Positions 27,064 to 36,099 of a DNA stretch of 64,000 bases are shown piece after piece; within the stretch, counting starts at the first letter, position 1; the number at the start of each line of letters is the position of its first letter. The stretch is from an uncultured Idiomarina sp. GTDB taxonomy: Bacteria; Pseudomonadota; Gammaproteobacteria; Enterobacterales; Alteromonadaceae. The notes under the pieces were generated by a model. It was not told the origin of the DNA, searched no databases, and worked only from the letters and a program-made list of their open reading frames with translations. Location of the stretch: the NCBI GenBank assembly GCA_946885915.1, contig CAMPHF010000004.1, positions 186,001 through 250,000 on the forward strand. Direction: 5' to 3'. The translations under genes and the position numbers were made by a program.

Positions 27064-29685
27064 TTAGTGTGCTTCAACGGCAGCTTCTGCCGCCGCTGCA
27101 TTTTCCTCATCGCTGGCGCTTGGCGAAATAGCCGGCGCAAGGTAAATGGCGTTACTGAGGAGTTTGGCAGTACCCCAGAAATACGCACGGAAATTCACGT
27201 TATCGCTAAAGCCAATCACGCGACCATTGCCCAAGCGATGCGCCACAATACCAGCTTGTTGGCTGAGCACTTCGCGATTTTCTTGGGCGGCATAGCCGCT
27301 AATGAGCGGTTCTTCGCTGTAGCGTGCCACTGTAATGAACGGTGTTTCCGGCACTTGCAGAGCAGTCAGGCTGTCTTTAAATACTGGCAAGCTAGCATCT
27401 GGGAACCCAAAGCTGAGCGGGTGCGAAGTATCTAATTGCAATTCAAAAATAGCGCCCGCAATACGGCGTTTACCATAGTAGCTATCCATGTCGGCATAGC
27501 TCAGTTTGTCCGTGACGAACTTGGCATCGAAATTATCGCGGCTGACCAGCTCTGCTTGCAGAATGTCATTGCGACTAAGCCATTCGGTACCGCCTTGTTG
27601 ACCAATTAACACACCACCTTCACGCACCCAGTTTTGCAACCGGTCGGCTTGCGAGCTAAGTGGGCCAAAGCTGCCGTCTACCATAATAATGTGGGTGTAA
27701 CGCGACAGGTCAGAACGTGCTAAGCGATCGGTCTCAATCATGCTGACTGGAATACCAACATGACGATCGAGGTAGTACCAAGCTTCACCCACTTCATACA
27801 TAGACGTGCCTGGGCCCATTACCAGTAGCACTGATACCGGTTCGACTGGATGTAAGTCACGACTACCTAAATCAACCCCTTGCGGGGTTAAGCCGGATTG
27901 AATGGCATGACCGCTAATGCCAGCTTCGGTAAGCGCATTTTCAAGCACTTGGCGCACTTCCGCCCACGGCCGTTGCTGATAGGCACGAGTAACCACTACC
28001 GCACCACTTGCAAATTCCACGTTGCGTTCAGTAGTCACCGCGGTAAATGGCGCATGAGCCTGACGCACATGAATGTTTTCTTCTAGCAAGGTTTGCAGTA
28101 CTTGTGGCGCAAAGTAATCCTGCCATTGGAACGCATAAGCATAGGCTTGCTCTGGCAATACCACTTTGGCTTTGGGGGCTGGTTGCCAGGCTTGTTCAGC
28201 CATGGTTACCCGGCCATCGTAAGCGCTAAAGTCCACATTGAATGCCATTGGCATGGTCCAGCCCGAAACATCGTAGAAGGTATTATCAACGAAGCTTTGT
28301 TGGCTGGTAAAAATGGCCCGAATAAGGGTGTACTGAGTTTGCTTCAATGGCACAAAGTAGCTGGTCCCCGCGGTATAGGTACGGCCATCAGCACGCACAT
28401 CACGAGTCAGTGAATAAGCTTTAATATCGTGCTGACGCAGAATATTCAGCATGCCTGCTAAGCGGCCCTGATCACCATCACCTTTCAGTAAATAACCATC
28501 AAAATCGGCATCATTCGCAGCTTCCATCGCGGCATCATAAAACCGTTGTTGATAATCTAGTAACGCAGTTTTGTTATCCAGCGCCCCATACAACGTGGTC
28601 AATGAGGTCATAAACTGATTTTGAATGGTAAATGGGAAACTCAACTCACCATTAATCGAGTCCTGCAAATGCCCGCGGCTAGACGCCTGCTCGAACAAAA
28701 TGCCGATGGCACCATGGACATCAGGATAGGTTGAGCCTTTACCAATATAGAAGTCATCGAAGGCTTGTTGGGTAAAATACAAACGTCCTTCTTCATCTAA
28801 TTTTGCTGCATGACGTTCCGCTAGCTTTTGCGTGAGTGTCACGTTTTCCTCTGGCGTATTTGGATTGCGACGCGTTGGAATACCAGGCTGGAAGAAAAAG
28901 GTGCTGTCAGTGCCCATTTCGTGAAAATCGGTTAACACGTTTGGCTTCCATTTTTGGAAGTTGGCAATACGCGCGCGTGACTCAGGGTGTTGCAGTAACA
29001 ACCAATCGCGGTTCAAGTCGAACCAATAATGATTGACGCGGCCGCGTGGCGTGCCTTGCACGTGCTCGCGGTGTTGCGGATCGGCTACTAAATTGATTGA
29101 TTTATGCTGATTCGCCCATTGTGCGAAGCGCCCGAGGCCATCAGGATTTAAACTCGGATCGAGCAAGATAATATTGTCTTTTAGCAAGGCATCAACGCGG
29201 GCACCTTGGGCTGCGGCTAAATAATAAGCCACTAGCAAAGCGGCATTAGAACCGCTCGATTCGTCGCCGTGAATACTGTAGCCCATGTAATACACAAGCG
29301 GCGCACTGGTTGGGTCGGCGTCGACGCTGGGGTCAGCTATTTCAAGGTGACGCTGGCGCAAGGTTTCAATATTGGCGTGATTCTCTGGTGCGGTAACCCG
29401 AATGAGCAGCAATGGCCGACGTTCGTGAGTATAACCAGTGACCTCAAGTTCAAAGCGGTCGCTCGCCTCGCTCAGAACTTCCATATAACGCACGAGTTGA
29501 TCATGACGCACATGCCATTCGCCAACCTCATAACCCAATATTTCTTTTGGGGTTGGAATGTTTGGATCGTAACTAACATCGTTCGGTAGGTAATCGTCTA
29601 AGCTCACCGTGTTGGCATTGGCGAAGCCAACCACGCCCAGACTCATAACACCGGCAAGTACCCATTTTGTGATAGCCATTCGCAT
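27064..29685 (-). CDS. Secreted M14-family zinc carboxypeptidase with GATase-like domain
   Basis: An 873-residue protein. The start at 29685 follows an AGAGGAA ribosome site; the first 24 residues are a signal peptide ending FANA. The M14 catalytic domain has zinc ligands H139 and E142 (SIHGDESSG) and H255 (DFHEMG), with a candidate catalytic Glu332 in ILFEQASSRG. The middle and C-terminal part (about residues 600-700) resembles a class I glutamine amidotransferase-like fold (VSVLLVMGPG ... YTHIIMVDGSFG). It is likely periplasmic or exported and acts on peptides. It sits between comF and nfuA, which are adjacent in E. coli. Confidence 0.88.
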   Translation of the reverse strand: MRMAITKWVLAGVMSLGVVGFANANTVSLDDYLPNDVSYDPNIPTPKEILGYEVGEWHVRHDQLVRYMEVLSEASDRFELEVTGYTHERRPLLLIRVTAPENHANIETLRQRHLEIADPSVDADPTSAPLVYYMGYSIHGDESSGSNAALLVAYYLAAAQGARVDALLKDNIILLDPSLNPDGLGRFAQWANQHKSINLVADPQHREHVQGTPRGRVNHYWFDLNRDWLLLQHPESRARIANFQKWKPNVLTDFHEMGTDSTFFFQPGIPTRRNPNTPEENVTLTQKLAERHAAKLDEEGRLYFTQQAFDDFYIGKGSTYPDVHGAIGILFEQASSRGHLQDSINGELSFPFTIQNQFMTSLTTLYGALDNKTALLDYQQRFYDAAMEAANDADFDGYLLKGDGDQGRLAGMLNILRQHDIKAYSLTRDVRADGRTYTAGTSYFVPLKQTQYTLIRAIFTSQQSFVDNTFYDVSGWTMPMAFNVDFSAYDGRVTMAEQAWQPAPKAKVVLPEQAYAYAFQWQDYFAPQVLQTLLEENIHVRQAHAPFTAVTTERNVEFASGAVVVTRAYQQRPWAEVRQVLENALTEAGISGHAIQSGLTPQGVDLGSRDLHPVEPVSVLLVMGPGTSMYEVGEAWYYLDRHVGIPVSMIETDRLARSDLSRYTHIIMVDGSFGPLSSQADRLQNWVREGGVLIGQQGGTEWLSRNDILQAELVSRDNFDAKFVTDKLSYADMDSYYGKRRIAGAIFELQLDTSHPLSFGFPDASLPVFKDSLTALQVPETPFITVARYSEEPLISGYAAQENREVLSQQAGIVAHRLGNGRVIGFSDNVNFRAYFWGTAKLLSNAIYLAPAISPSASDEENAAAAEAAVEAH

Positions 29686-29869
29686 AACCGTTCCTCTCAC
29701 ATTTAATTGCTCAACACGCTAACAGGATTTGCCGACAACGCCTATGGCTTTACTATGCAACGACCAATATTTGCGATAAGATATACCTTACTAATTTAGT
29801 CAAGTATAACGTTGTTGTGCCCGTATTTATTGGTTCGCGGCAACGTCGGTAACCGGAGGTAGTCAGGTT

Positions 29870-30448
29870 ATGATTCGTATTACTGAAACCGCGCAGGCTC
29901 ATTTTCGTAAGTTACTCGCCGAGCAGCCTGATGGCACCAACATTCGCGTATTTGTGGTGAATCCAGGGACAGCAAGCGCCGAGTGTGGTGTTTCTTATTG
30001 TCCACCTGATTCGCTTGAGCATGACGACGAAGTGTTGCCGTTCAGTGGTTTTGATGCCGTTGTAGATGCGGCCAGCGCGCCTTTTTTAGAGGATGCGGAG
30101 ATTGATTTTCAAACCCAAGAGCTCGGCTCACAGCTAACCTTAAAAGCGCCAAACGCCAAAGCTCGTAAAGTAAGCGAAGATGCGCCGCTGATTGAGCGCG
30201 TGGAATACGTTATACAAGCTGAAGTAAATCCGCAGCTTGCCAACCATGGCGGCAAAGTGAGCGTGAGCAAAATCACCGACGATGGCATTGCAGTACTGCA
30301 ATTTGGCGGGGGCTGTAACGGTTGTAGTATGGTCGACGTCACTCTAAAAGAAGGGATTGAGAAAGAATTGCTTGCTCGATTCCCGGATGAATTAACCGGT
30401 GTGCGCGATGTCACTGAGCATGAGCGCGGTGAGCACTCTTATTATTAA
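29870..30448 (+). CDS. nfuA: Fe-S biogenesis protein NfuA
   Basis: A 192-residue iron-sulfur carrier. The N-terminal degenerate A-type domain ([16 protein letters not shown]) lacks a full cysteine set, as in NfuA, and the C-terminal Nfu domain has Cys149 and Cys152 in [12 protein letters not shown], which bind a [4Fe-4S] cluster at the dimer interface. A GGAGG ribosome site precedes it. Length equals that of E. coli NfuA within one residue. Confidence 0.96.
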   Translation: MIRITETAQAHFRKLLAEQPDGTNIRVFVVNPGTASAECGVSYCPPDSLEHDDEVLPFSGFDAVVDAASAPFLEDAEIDFQTQELGSQLTLKAPNAKARKVSEDAPLIERVEYVIQAEVNPQLANHGGKVSVSKITDDGIAVLQFGGGCNGCSMVDVTLKEGIEKELLARFPDELTGVRDVTEHERGEHSYY

Positions 30449-30464
30449 TAACCGCTAAACCCAT

Positions 30465-30488
30465 AGCGCACTTAGCCTTAAGTGCGCT
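30465..30488 (+). terminator. First of two tandem hairpins after nfuA
   Basis: AGCGCACTTA (30465-30474) pairs with TAAGTGCGCT (30479-30488), loop GCCT. A 10-bp perfect stem, followed by only a weak T-rich stretch, and directly abutting a second hairpin. Confidence 0.6.
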
Positions 30489-30515
30489 TGTCTAATATTA
30501 TTAGACAACTTTTTT
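30488..30515 (+). terminator. Second tandem hairpin with T-tract after nfuA
   Basis: TTGTCTAATA (30488-30497) and TATTAGACAA (30499-30508) form a perfect 10-bp inverted repeat around one T, followed by C and TTTTTT. The stem is AT-rich, but with the upstream hairpin it should give efficient termination. Confidence 0.65.
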
Positions 30516-30609
30516 ACAAAAATTTACACGATGATGTTAGGAAAGTGTGATCCCCCCCGATCTTGCCCGCGTATTCGAATGTGCCTAAACAAACACGAGG
30601 AACTTCGAA

Positions 30610-32007
30610 ATGAAGGGGATCACAAAACTCTCTGCCGTCGCTTTAGCGACAATGATGCTGTCTGGTTGTAACTGGTTTGATGGTGATGATGATACATCAG
30701 CACCACCACCTGAGCCAGAAGTTGGTTCAACATTTGTTCGCGTTCACCACACGTCATCTGACGCACCCAACGTAAACGTTAATGTAAACGGAACGGCCAC
30801 TTTAGAGAACGTCGCGTATCAACAATCGTCAGCAGTATTAGAGCTTGACGAAGGTACTTACGAGGTTAGCGTCGATGGCATTTTACCTGGTGATGAGCTA
30901 GTAACCGTCATCGGTCCTGTCGACTTAGCGTTAGCTGCTGATACGCGCTATGAAGTGTTCGCTGTGGGTAACGTAGCAGACGACACACTGGATGCGTTAG
31001 TGGTTGAAAATCCGGTCACTGCAATCGCGGATGGCAACATCCGGGCGCAAGTAGTGCACGCTGCATCAGCTGCGCCAGCGGTTGATATTTATGTGACTGC
31101 GCCAGAGGCAGTGTTGGCTGATGAGCAAGCAGTTGCAACACTCGCATTCGGTGAGTTCAGCGGCCAGCTCGATGTGCCAGCTGGCGACTATCAAATTCGA
31201 GTCACCCTTGCTGGTGATGTGGATACCGTTGTTTATGACACCGGCACCTTAACCTTAGCAGCGGGTTCAGACTTGGTCATTGCTGCGGTAAATAACACCG
31301 CTGCTGGCGCGGCACCTATTGCATTACAAGTAGCGAATGGTACTGATGCTGCAATTGTCTACGACCAAAACACCGGTAGTGACATTCGCGTCGTGCATGC
31401 AGCTGCTGATGCGCCTGCAGTTGACGTATTCTTGAACAATGGTGCAGAGCCTGCAATTGCGGACTTAGCATTCGGCGAATTTGCCGGTTACGTTGAAATT
31501 CCAGCAGGTGAGTACTTGGTTGATGTAGCGGCAGCAAACGGCGGCCCAACTGTGCTTGACGATCTACCGTTAGCTACAGCTGCTGGCGCACAATACAGCG
31601 TGTACGCGGTTGGTGCATTAGCAGACGAGTCGTTAACTTTAGCAGTATTGGGTGAAGATTCACGCTCAATTGCTACTGAAGCGCGCTTACAAGTCGTACA
31701 TGCATCACCTTCAGCGGGCGACGTTGACGTTTATTTAACTGCCACTGATGATATTACGGATGCGACTCCGGCATTGACTGAAGTACCATTTGATTCAACT
31801 GCACTAGCCAATGCGGTAGTGGGTGTTGCACCTGGTGATTACTTCATCTCGGTTGCGGTTGCTGGCACCAAAACTGTCGCTATTGGCCCATTAGCGGTCA
31901 GCTTAGACGCTGGTGGTGTGTACACTGTCGTTGCAGTAGATGGTGCACCAGCATCTGGCGAAGCGTTCGGTGTCATCTTGTTAGATGACTTCGTCGCGGC
32001 TGAATAA
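30610..32007 (+). CDS. Lipoprotein with four DUF4397 repeats
   Basis: A 465-residue lipoprotein (lipobox LSGC, Cys20, Asn at +2) with an Asp-rich and Pro-rich linker. Four tandem beta-rich repeats of about 90-100 residues lie at about 43-131, 145-240, 259-345 and 359-458. Each opens with a version of RVVHAAADAPAVDVF (RVHHTSSDAPNVNV, QVVHAASAAPAVDI, RVVHAAADAPAVDV, QVVHASPSAGDVDV), the DUF4397 signature. The protein is very acidic, as expected for a halotolerant surface protein. Likely on the outer membrane surface or in the periplasm; function unknown. An ACGAGGAACTTCGAA ribosome region precedes it. Convergent with the MATE gene, 1 bp apart. Confidence 0.85.
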   Translation: MKGITKLSAVALATMMLSGCNWFDGDDDTSAPPPEPEVGSTFVRVHHTSSDAPNVNVNVNGTATLENVAYQQSSAVLELDEGTYEVSVDGILPGDELVTVIGPVDLALAADTRYEVFAVGNVADDTLDALVVENPVTAIADGNIRAQVVHAASAAPAVDIYVTAPEAVLADEQAVATLAFGEFSGQLDVPAGDYQIRVTLAGDVDTVVYDTGTLTLAAGSDLVIAAVNNTAAGAAPIALQVANGTDAAIVYDQNTGSDIRVVHAAADAPAVDVFLNNGAEPAIADLAFGEFAGYVEIPAGEYLVDVAAANGGPTVLDDLPLATAAGAQYSVYAVGALADESLTLAVLGEDSRSIATEARLQVVHASPSAGDVDVYLTATDDITDATPALTEVPFDSTALANAVVGVAPGDYFISVAVAGTKTVAIGPLAVSLDAGGVYTVVAVDGAPASGEAFGVILLDDFVAAE

Positions 32008-32008
32008 G

Positions 32009-33340
32009 CTAGGGTTTAGCAAAACGTGGTTGGCGCGCGGTAAATATAGCCTGCGCTACACCACGACTTAGTAAAAAAACTGACAACGCCAACCACAATC
32101 CGTGGTTGGCGTTTTCGTTACTCAAGTCGCTCAAAATAACGCCTAACCAGATCGGAACAAAGCCAAGTAATGCCGCCGCGAGCATGGTGTTACGCATCGC
32201 TTTGGTCCAACTTAAACCAATGAATAAGCCATCGTAGGCATAGCTCCAGTGCGCAAGCAGGGGCAGAATGATTAGCCAACCTAAATAATGTTCGGCGGTT
32301 TGACGAATGCTTGTAATATCCGTTAAAGCAGCGATGATTTGCGCTCCGAATACCGCAAAAATTAGACTGTAAGCAAGCGCAAACAGACCTGACCAAATGA
32401 GTGTTAATCCAAACCAATAGCGGATTCGGCGCTCCTGGCGTGCGCCCTTAGCGTGCCCGACTAGGGCTTCTACTGCATAAGCTAAGCCATCTAAACCTAG
32501 CGAAATAAGCAGAAGAAACTGCATCAACACCGCATTAGCCGCGACCACTTCGTGGCCAAATCGAGTGGCGTAACCGGTCATGGTGGCGAGACACAGCTGC
32601 AGCACCAAGCTGCGAATAAACACATCTCGATTCATGCCCATTAAGCGCTGCAACAGCGGCAGCTGTAATTGCCATTGCCAGCGCCAGTTGGCATGGCGCA
32701 TTAACAGCCAGGCGCCCAGTAAAGCAGTGGCAACCTCTGCCAGTACCGATGCCCAAGCCGCACCCGCAACTGTTAAATCCAAGCCAATAATAAAAATGAG
32801 ATCGCCGGCTACGTTTACGGCATTCGTGAAAATAACCAGCAGCATGGCCTGGCGACTGCGTTTAAGGCCGAGTAATACACCTAGTACTACGAGGTTAAAC
32901 AATGCGGCGGGGGCTGCCCATAAGCGGATCTCAATATACAAAGCGGCCTGTGCTTTTAACGCGGCCTCCGGTTGTGTCAACCACCAAGCAAGTTCAAGCA
33001 GCAATGGCTTGGCCAACCACAGTAGGAGGCCCAACCCAAGCGCAAACCATGCACCATGTTGGATAAAAGCCTGTAGTTGTGAATCATCGCGGGCGCCCTG
33101 AGCTTGCGCAACCACCCCGGTGGTCGTCATGCGGAGAAATACAGCCAACAGGTAAATAAAGCTGACAATCATGGCGCCTAAAGCCACGCCGCTTAAGTAG
33201 ATGCTCTGCGGTAAATGGCCTATGATGGCGGTATCGACTAGCCCCAGCATGGGGGCGGCTATGTTTGAGACCACCATCGGTAGGGCAATGGTAAAGACTT
33301 GTCGATGGGACTGGGGGCGGAACCCAAGTAGCTTGGTCAT
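32009..33340 (-). CDS. dinF: MATE family efflux transporter, DinF type
   Basis: A 443-residue protein with about 12 hydrophobic helices. The opening VFTIALPMVVSNIAAPMLGLVDTAIIGHL (ends given) and GYATRFGHEVVAANAVLMQF are characteristic of the DinF subgroup of MATE exporters, which use ion gradients to expel cationic compounds. DinF is next to lexA in E. coli; here lexA is 10 kb away and I see no LexA box upstream. The 3' coding end carries a hairpin that reads as a terminator for the opposite strand. Confidence 0.88.
   Translation of the reverse strand: MTKLLGFRPQSHRQVFTIALPMVVSNIAAPMLGLVDTAIIGHLPQSIYLSGVALGAMIVSFIYLLAVFLRMTTTGVVAQAQGARDDSQLQAFIQHGAWFALGLGLLLWLAKPLLLELAWWLTQPEAALKAQAALYIEIRLWAAPAALFNLVVLGVLLGLKRSRQAMLLVIFTNAVNVAGDLIFIIGLDLTVAGAAWASVLAEVATALLGAWLLMRHANWRWQWQLQLPLLQRLMGMNRDVFIRSLVLQLCLATMTGYATRFGHEVVAANAVLMQFLLLISLGLDGLAYAVEALVGHAKGARQERRIRYWFGLTLIWSGLFALAYSLIFAVFGAQIIAALTDITSIRQTAEHYLGWLIILPLLAHWSYAYDGLFIGLSWTKAMRNTMLAAALLGFVPIWLGVILSDLSNENANHGLWLALSVFLLSRGVAQAIFTARQPRFAKP
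32085..32115 (+). terminator. Plus-strand hairpin inside the 3' end of the MATE gene
   Basis: AACGCCAACCAC (32085-32096), loop AATCC, GTGGTTGGCGTT (32102-32113), then TT before CG. A 12-bp perfect stem about 80 bp past the stop of the DUF4397 lipoprotein gene, antisense to the MATE coding end. It probably ends the lipoprotein transcript. Confidence 0.55.
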
Positions 33341-33373
33341 GGCAATGTAATTTAGAAAACAGAGGATAAGCTT

Positions 33374-34486
33374 ATGATGCGTGTATTCGGTAGCGTTGTC
33401 ACCCGTTGGCGCAAATCACTAGCCAGCAGTATTGGTCTTGGCCTACTGGTTGTTAGTGCGCATGCAACTGCGGCACCACCGCAAAGTGTGGTGGTATTGA
33501 TGTACCATCATGTGAGTGCCGACACCCCGCGCGTCACCTCGGTCACGGCTGAAGAGTTGCGGAGTCACTTAAGCTACCTGCGCGATAATGGATTTACTGT
33601 AGTAGCGATTGAAGAGGCCGTGGCTGCGTTAAGCGGGGCGGCGGATGCGCCACAACTACCCGACAAGGCGGTCGTGCTCACTTTCGATGATGGCTGGGAT
33701 AATAATTACACCCAAGCGGTACCGGTGTTGCGTGAATTTAAAGTGCCTTACACCATATTTGTGAATCCCGCCCTGATGGAAAAGCAACCGCATTTATATA
33801 TGACTTGGGCGCAGCTGCGTGAAATTGATGCCGAGCAAGCCACCATCGCCAATCATTCAAGCTGGCACAAGCACATGACTTGGCGAACTGAGGGCGAAAC
33901 TGAAAATGCCTGGCAACAGCGGGTGATTGAGGATATTGAAACCGCACAAATGGCACTGGAGGAGAAGCTACAGACTGAGCCGCCGCGACTTTTTGCTTAT
34001 CCGTTCGGCGAATATAACAATGCCTTACAGCAAATTTTAGCGGATCTAGATTATGTGGCCTTCGGTCAGCATAGTGGCGCTTGGGGTGAACATACAGAGC
34101 TGACCGCTATTCCTCGGTTTCCGGCCGCAGGAAACTATGCCAATTTGAATACATTGAAAACCAAGTTAAGTAGCCTGGCGTTGCCAATTGAGGCCGTGAC
34201 TGATGGTGAAATGGTACGCGACAACAATGACACGACGCCAACCTTGCAGGTAAGTTTAAGGTCAACTGACGATTTCTATCGTTCCAGCATGACTTGCTTT
34301 ATTGGTGGTGAAGCGGTTACACCTGAATGGGATGGCAATAGCTTCAGTGTTGCGGCGCCGAGCGCGATCCCAATCGGGCGCTCACGTTACAATTGCACGG
34401 TGCCGAGTATTAGTGGTGAAGGGCGCTATTATTGGTACTCACATCCTTGGGTGCGGGCCGATACTAACGGCCGCTGGCCCGATTAA
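33374..34486 (+). CDS. Exported polysaccharide deacetylase (NodB domain)
   Basis: A 370-residue protein. The signal peptide is about residues 1-34. The carbohydrate esterase 4 (NodB) domain has VLMYHHVS, the catalytic/metal pair D105-D106 in TFDDGWDNNY and metal histidines H161 and H165 in HSSWHKHMT, then FAYPFGEYN. The layout resembles the PgaB deacetylase domain. The C-terminal third (about 265-370) is a beta-rich region with two cysteines and no recognised family. Divergent from the MATE gene by 33 bp. Substrate unknown; no pga-like operon is present. Confidence 0.85.
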   Translation: MMRVFGSVVTRWRKSLASSIGLGLLVVSAHATAAPPQSVVVLMYHHVSADTPRVTSVTAEELRSHLSYLRDNGFTVVAIEEAVAALSGAADAPQLPDKAVVLTFDDGWDNNYTQAVPVLREFKVPYTIFVNPALMEKQPHLYMTWAQLREIDAEQATIANHSSWHKHMTWRTEGETENAWQQRVIEDIETAQMALEEKLQTEPPRLFAYPFGEYNNALQQILADLDYVAFGQHSGAWGEHTELTAIPRFPAAGNYANLNTLKTKLSSLALPIEAVTDGEMVRDNNDTTPTLQVSLRSTDDFYRSSMTCFIGGEAVTPEWDGNSFSVAAPSAIPIGRSRYNCTVPSISGEGRYYWYSHPWVRADTNGRWPD

Positions 34487-34493
34487 AACCAAA

Positions 34494-35129
34494 TTAAGGC
34501 TGATAGCGAGCGACCAACCGGGGAAAGTCAGTCAGAATGTGCTGCATGTTCACGGTTGGTATTTCGCCGAGCTGATGCGAGGCGTTAAAAATAGCATGGC
34601 GCTGACCATTAGGGTTCACTAACACGATAGCCGCGCTGTGGTTTACCAAATAATCTTGCTCATCTTCCCCTGGAATGGAATACATCAGGCCAAGGTCTCG
34701 CACAAAGGGGAACAAGTCGACATGGTCGGCGCGCACGCCACTGAAACCCTCACCGAAGTAGTTCGCATATTGCGTTAAGCGTGCTAAATCATCCCGTTTT
34801 GGATCTACAGAAATCATCCACACGCGAACGGGCGTATCGGTGACTGCTTGCAGTTCGGGCAGCGCTTCGCGTAGTTGCGCCATGGTAGTGGGGCAAATAT
34901 CCGGACAAAAGGTATAGCCGGTGAATAGCAAGGTCCATTGGCCGCTCAGCGCGTCGTTATGAATTCGGGTGTCGCTACGCGTATGCTCAAGCCGGAAGGG
35001 CGCTAGCGCTCGAGGTGGCTCATATACCAACGCATGTTCAGCGGCTTTAGGTTGTAGTTGCAGGTAAGCAAAAATACCGAGCGCTGCGGCGGCTGCGGCC
35101 GCCAAGGCGATGAGTAAGGACTGTTTCAT
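34494..35129 (-). CDS. SCO1/SenC-type copper chaperone
   Basis: A 211-residue membrane-anchored thioredoxin-fold protein (anchor about residues 5-22) that helps deliver copper to the CuA site of cytochrome oxidase subunit II. The copper ligands are visible: CxxxC in FTGYTFCPDICPTT and the distal His in DYLVNHSAAIV. It is the last gene of the minus-strand oxidase assembly cluster, 18 bp after cyoE. Confidence 0.92.
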   Translation of the reverse strand: MKQSLLIALAAAAAAALGIFAYLQLQPKAAEHALVYEPPRALAPFRLEHTRSDTRIHNDALSGQWTLLFTGYTFCPDICPTTMAQLREALPELQAVTDTPVRVWMISVDPKRDDLARLTQYANYFGEGFSGVRADHVDLFPFVRDLGLMYSIPGEDEQDYLVNHSAAIVLVNPNGQRHAIFNASHQLGEIPTVNMQHILTDFPRLVARYQP

Positions 35130-35147
35130 AACTAGCGTTCCCTTTGC

Positions 35148-36059
35148 TTACCAAGCAATATAATGATCGGCCAACAACACCACAAACAGCAACATGAGAT
35201 GCCAAATCGAGAACATAAACATGCTGTAAGCGGTGTGCTTGGTGGGCGCAAATTTCAATTTCCAGGCGTAACCTAAAAACACTGCGTTCAAGACACTGGA
35301 ACCGAGTAAATAAATCACTCCCGACATCCCAATCAGGTACGGCAGTAAACACACCACCCCAAGCAGCACGGTGTAAAGTAAAATGCAGGTTTTGGTGAAA
35401 TCAACGCCATGGGTAACCGGTAGCATCGGAATATTAGCTTTTTCGTAATCCTTGGCCCGGTGCACGGCCAGCGCCCAGAAGTGCGGTGGTGTCCAGGTGA
35501 AAATAATCATGACCAACAATATCGCGTGCGCATGCACATCATTGGTCACCGCGGTCCAGCCGAGCAGCGGCGGCGCCGCGCCTGCAAGCCCGCCAATCAC
35601 GATGTTTTGCGGCGTGGCACGCTTTAAATACATGGTGTAAATAAACGCATAACCCACCAATGACGCGAGGGTTAATAAGGCGGTTAGGGTATTTACAAAC
35701 AATGCCAATACCACATAGCCAAGCGCGCCTAGCACCGCGGCAAAAGTTAGGACTCGCTTCGGTGACAGGGCGCCAGACGGTAGTGGGCGACGCAGGGTCC
35801 GTGCCATTTTGGCATCAATATGGCGATCGACTAGATGATTAATTGCCGCGGCGGCACCTGACATCATGCCAATGCCAATAAACGCGGGGATCAAGATTTG
35901 CCAGCTCACCCACGAGTCGGTGGCCAAACACATACCCACAACCGCGGTAAGCAGTAACAGAGCCACTACCCGCGGTTTAGTGAGTTCTAAATAATCGCGC
36001 CAACTCGCGCGAGCTTTCTCCAGTGGGGCGGCACCGGCGCTACTCAATTGCTGAGCCAT
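35148..36059 (-). CDS. cyoE: Protoheme IX farnesyltransferase (haem O synthase)
   Basis: A 303-residue UbiA-superfamily prenyltransferase that converts haem B to haem O. It has about nine hydrophobic helices, the first Asp-rich motif in [20 protein letters not shown] and the second region [17 protein letters not shown]. It sits with ctaA, which makes haem A from haem O for the adjacent aa3 oxidase. Confidence 0.95.
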   Translation of the reverse strand: MAQQLSSAGAAPLEKARASWRDYLELTKPRVVALLLLTAVVGMCLATDSWVSWQILIPAFIGIGMMSGAAAAINHLVDRHIDAKMARTLRRPLPSGALSPKRVLTFAAVLGALGYVVLALFVNTLTALLTLASLVGYAFIYTMYLKRATPQNIVIGGLAGAAPPLLGWTAVTNDVHAHAILLVMIIFTWTPPHFWALAVHRAKDYEKANIPMLPVTHGVDFTKTCILLYTVLLGVVCLLPYLIGMSGVIYLLGSSVLNAVFLGYAWKLKFAPTKHTAYSMFMFSIWHLMLLFVVLLADHYIAW

Positions 36060-36099
36060 GTTGTTCTACCCCCAGTTGTTATTATAGTTATGGGCACGC

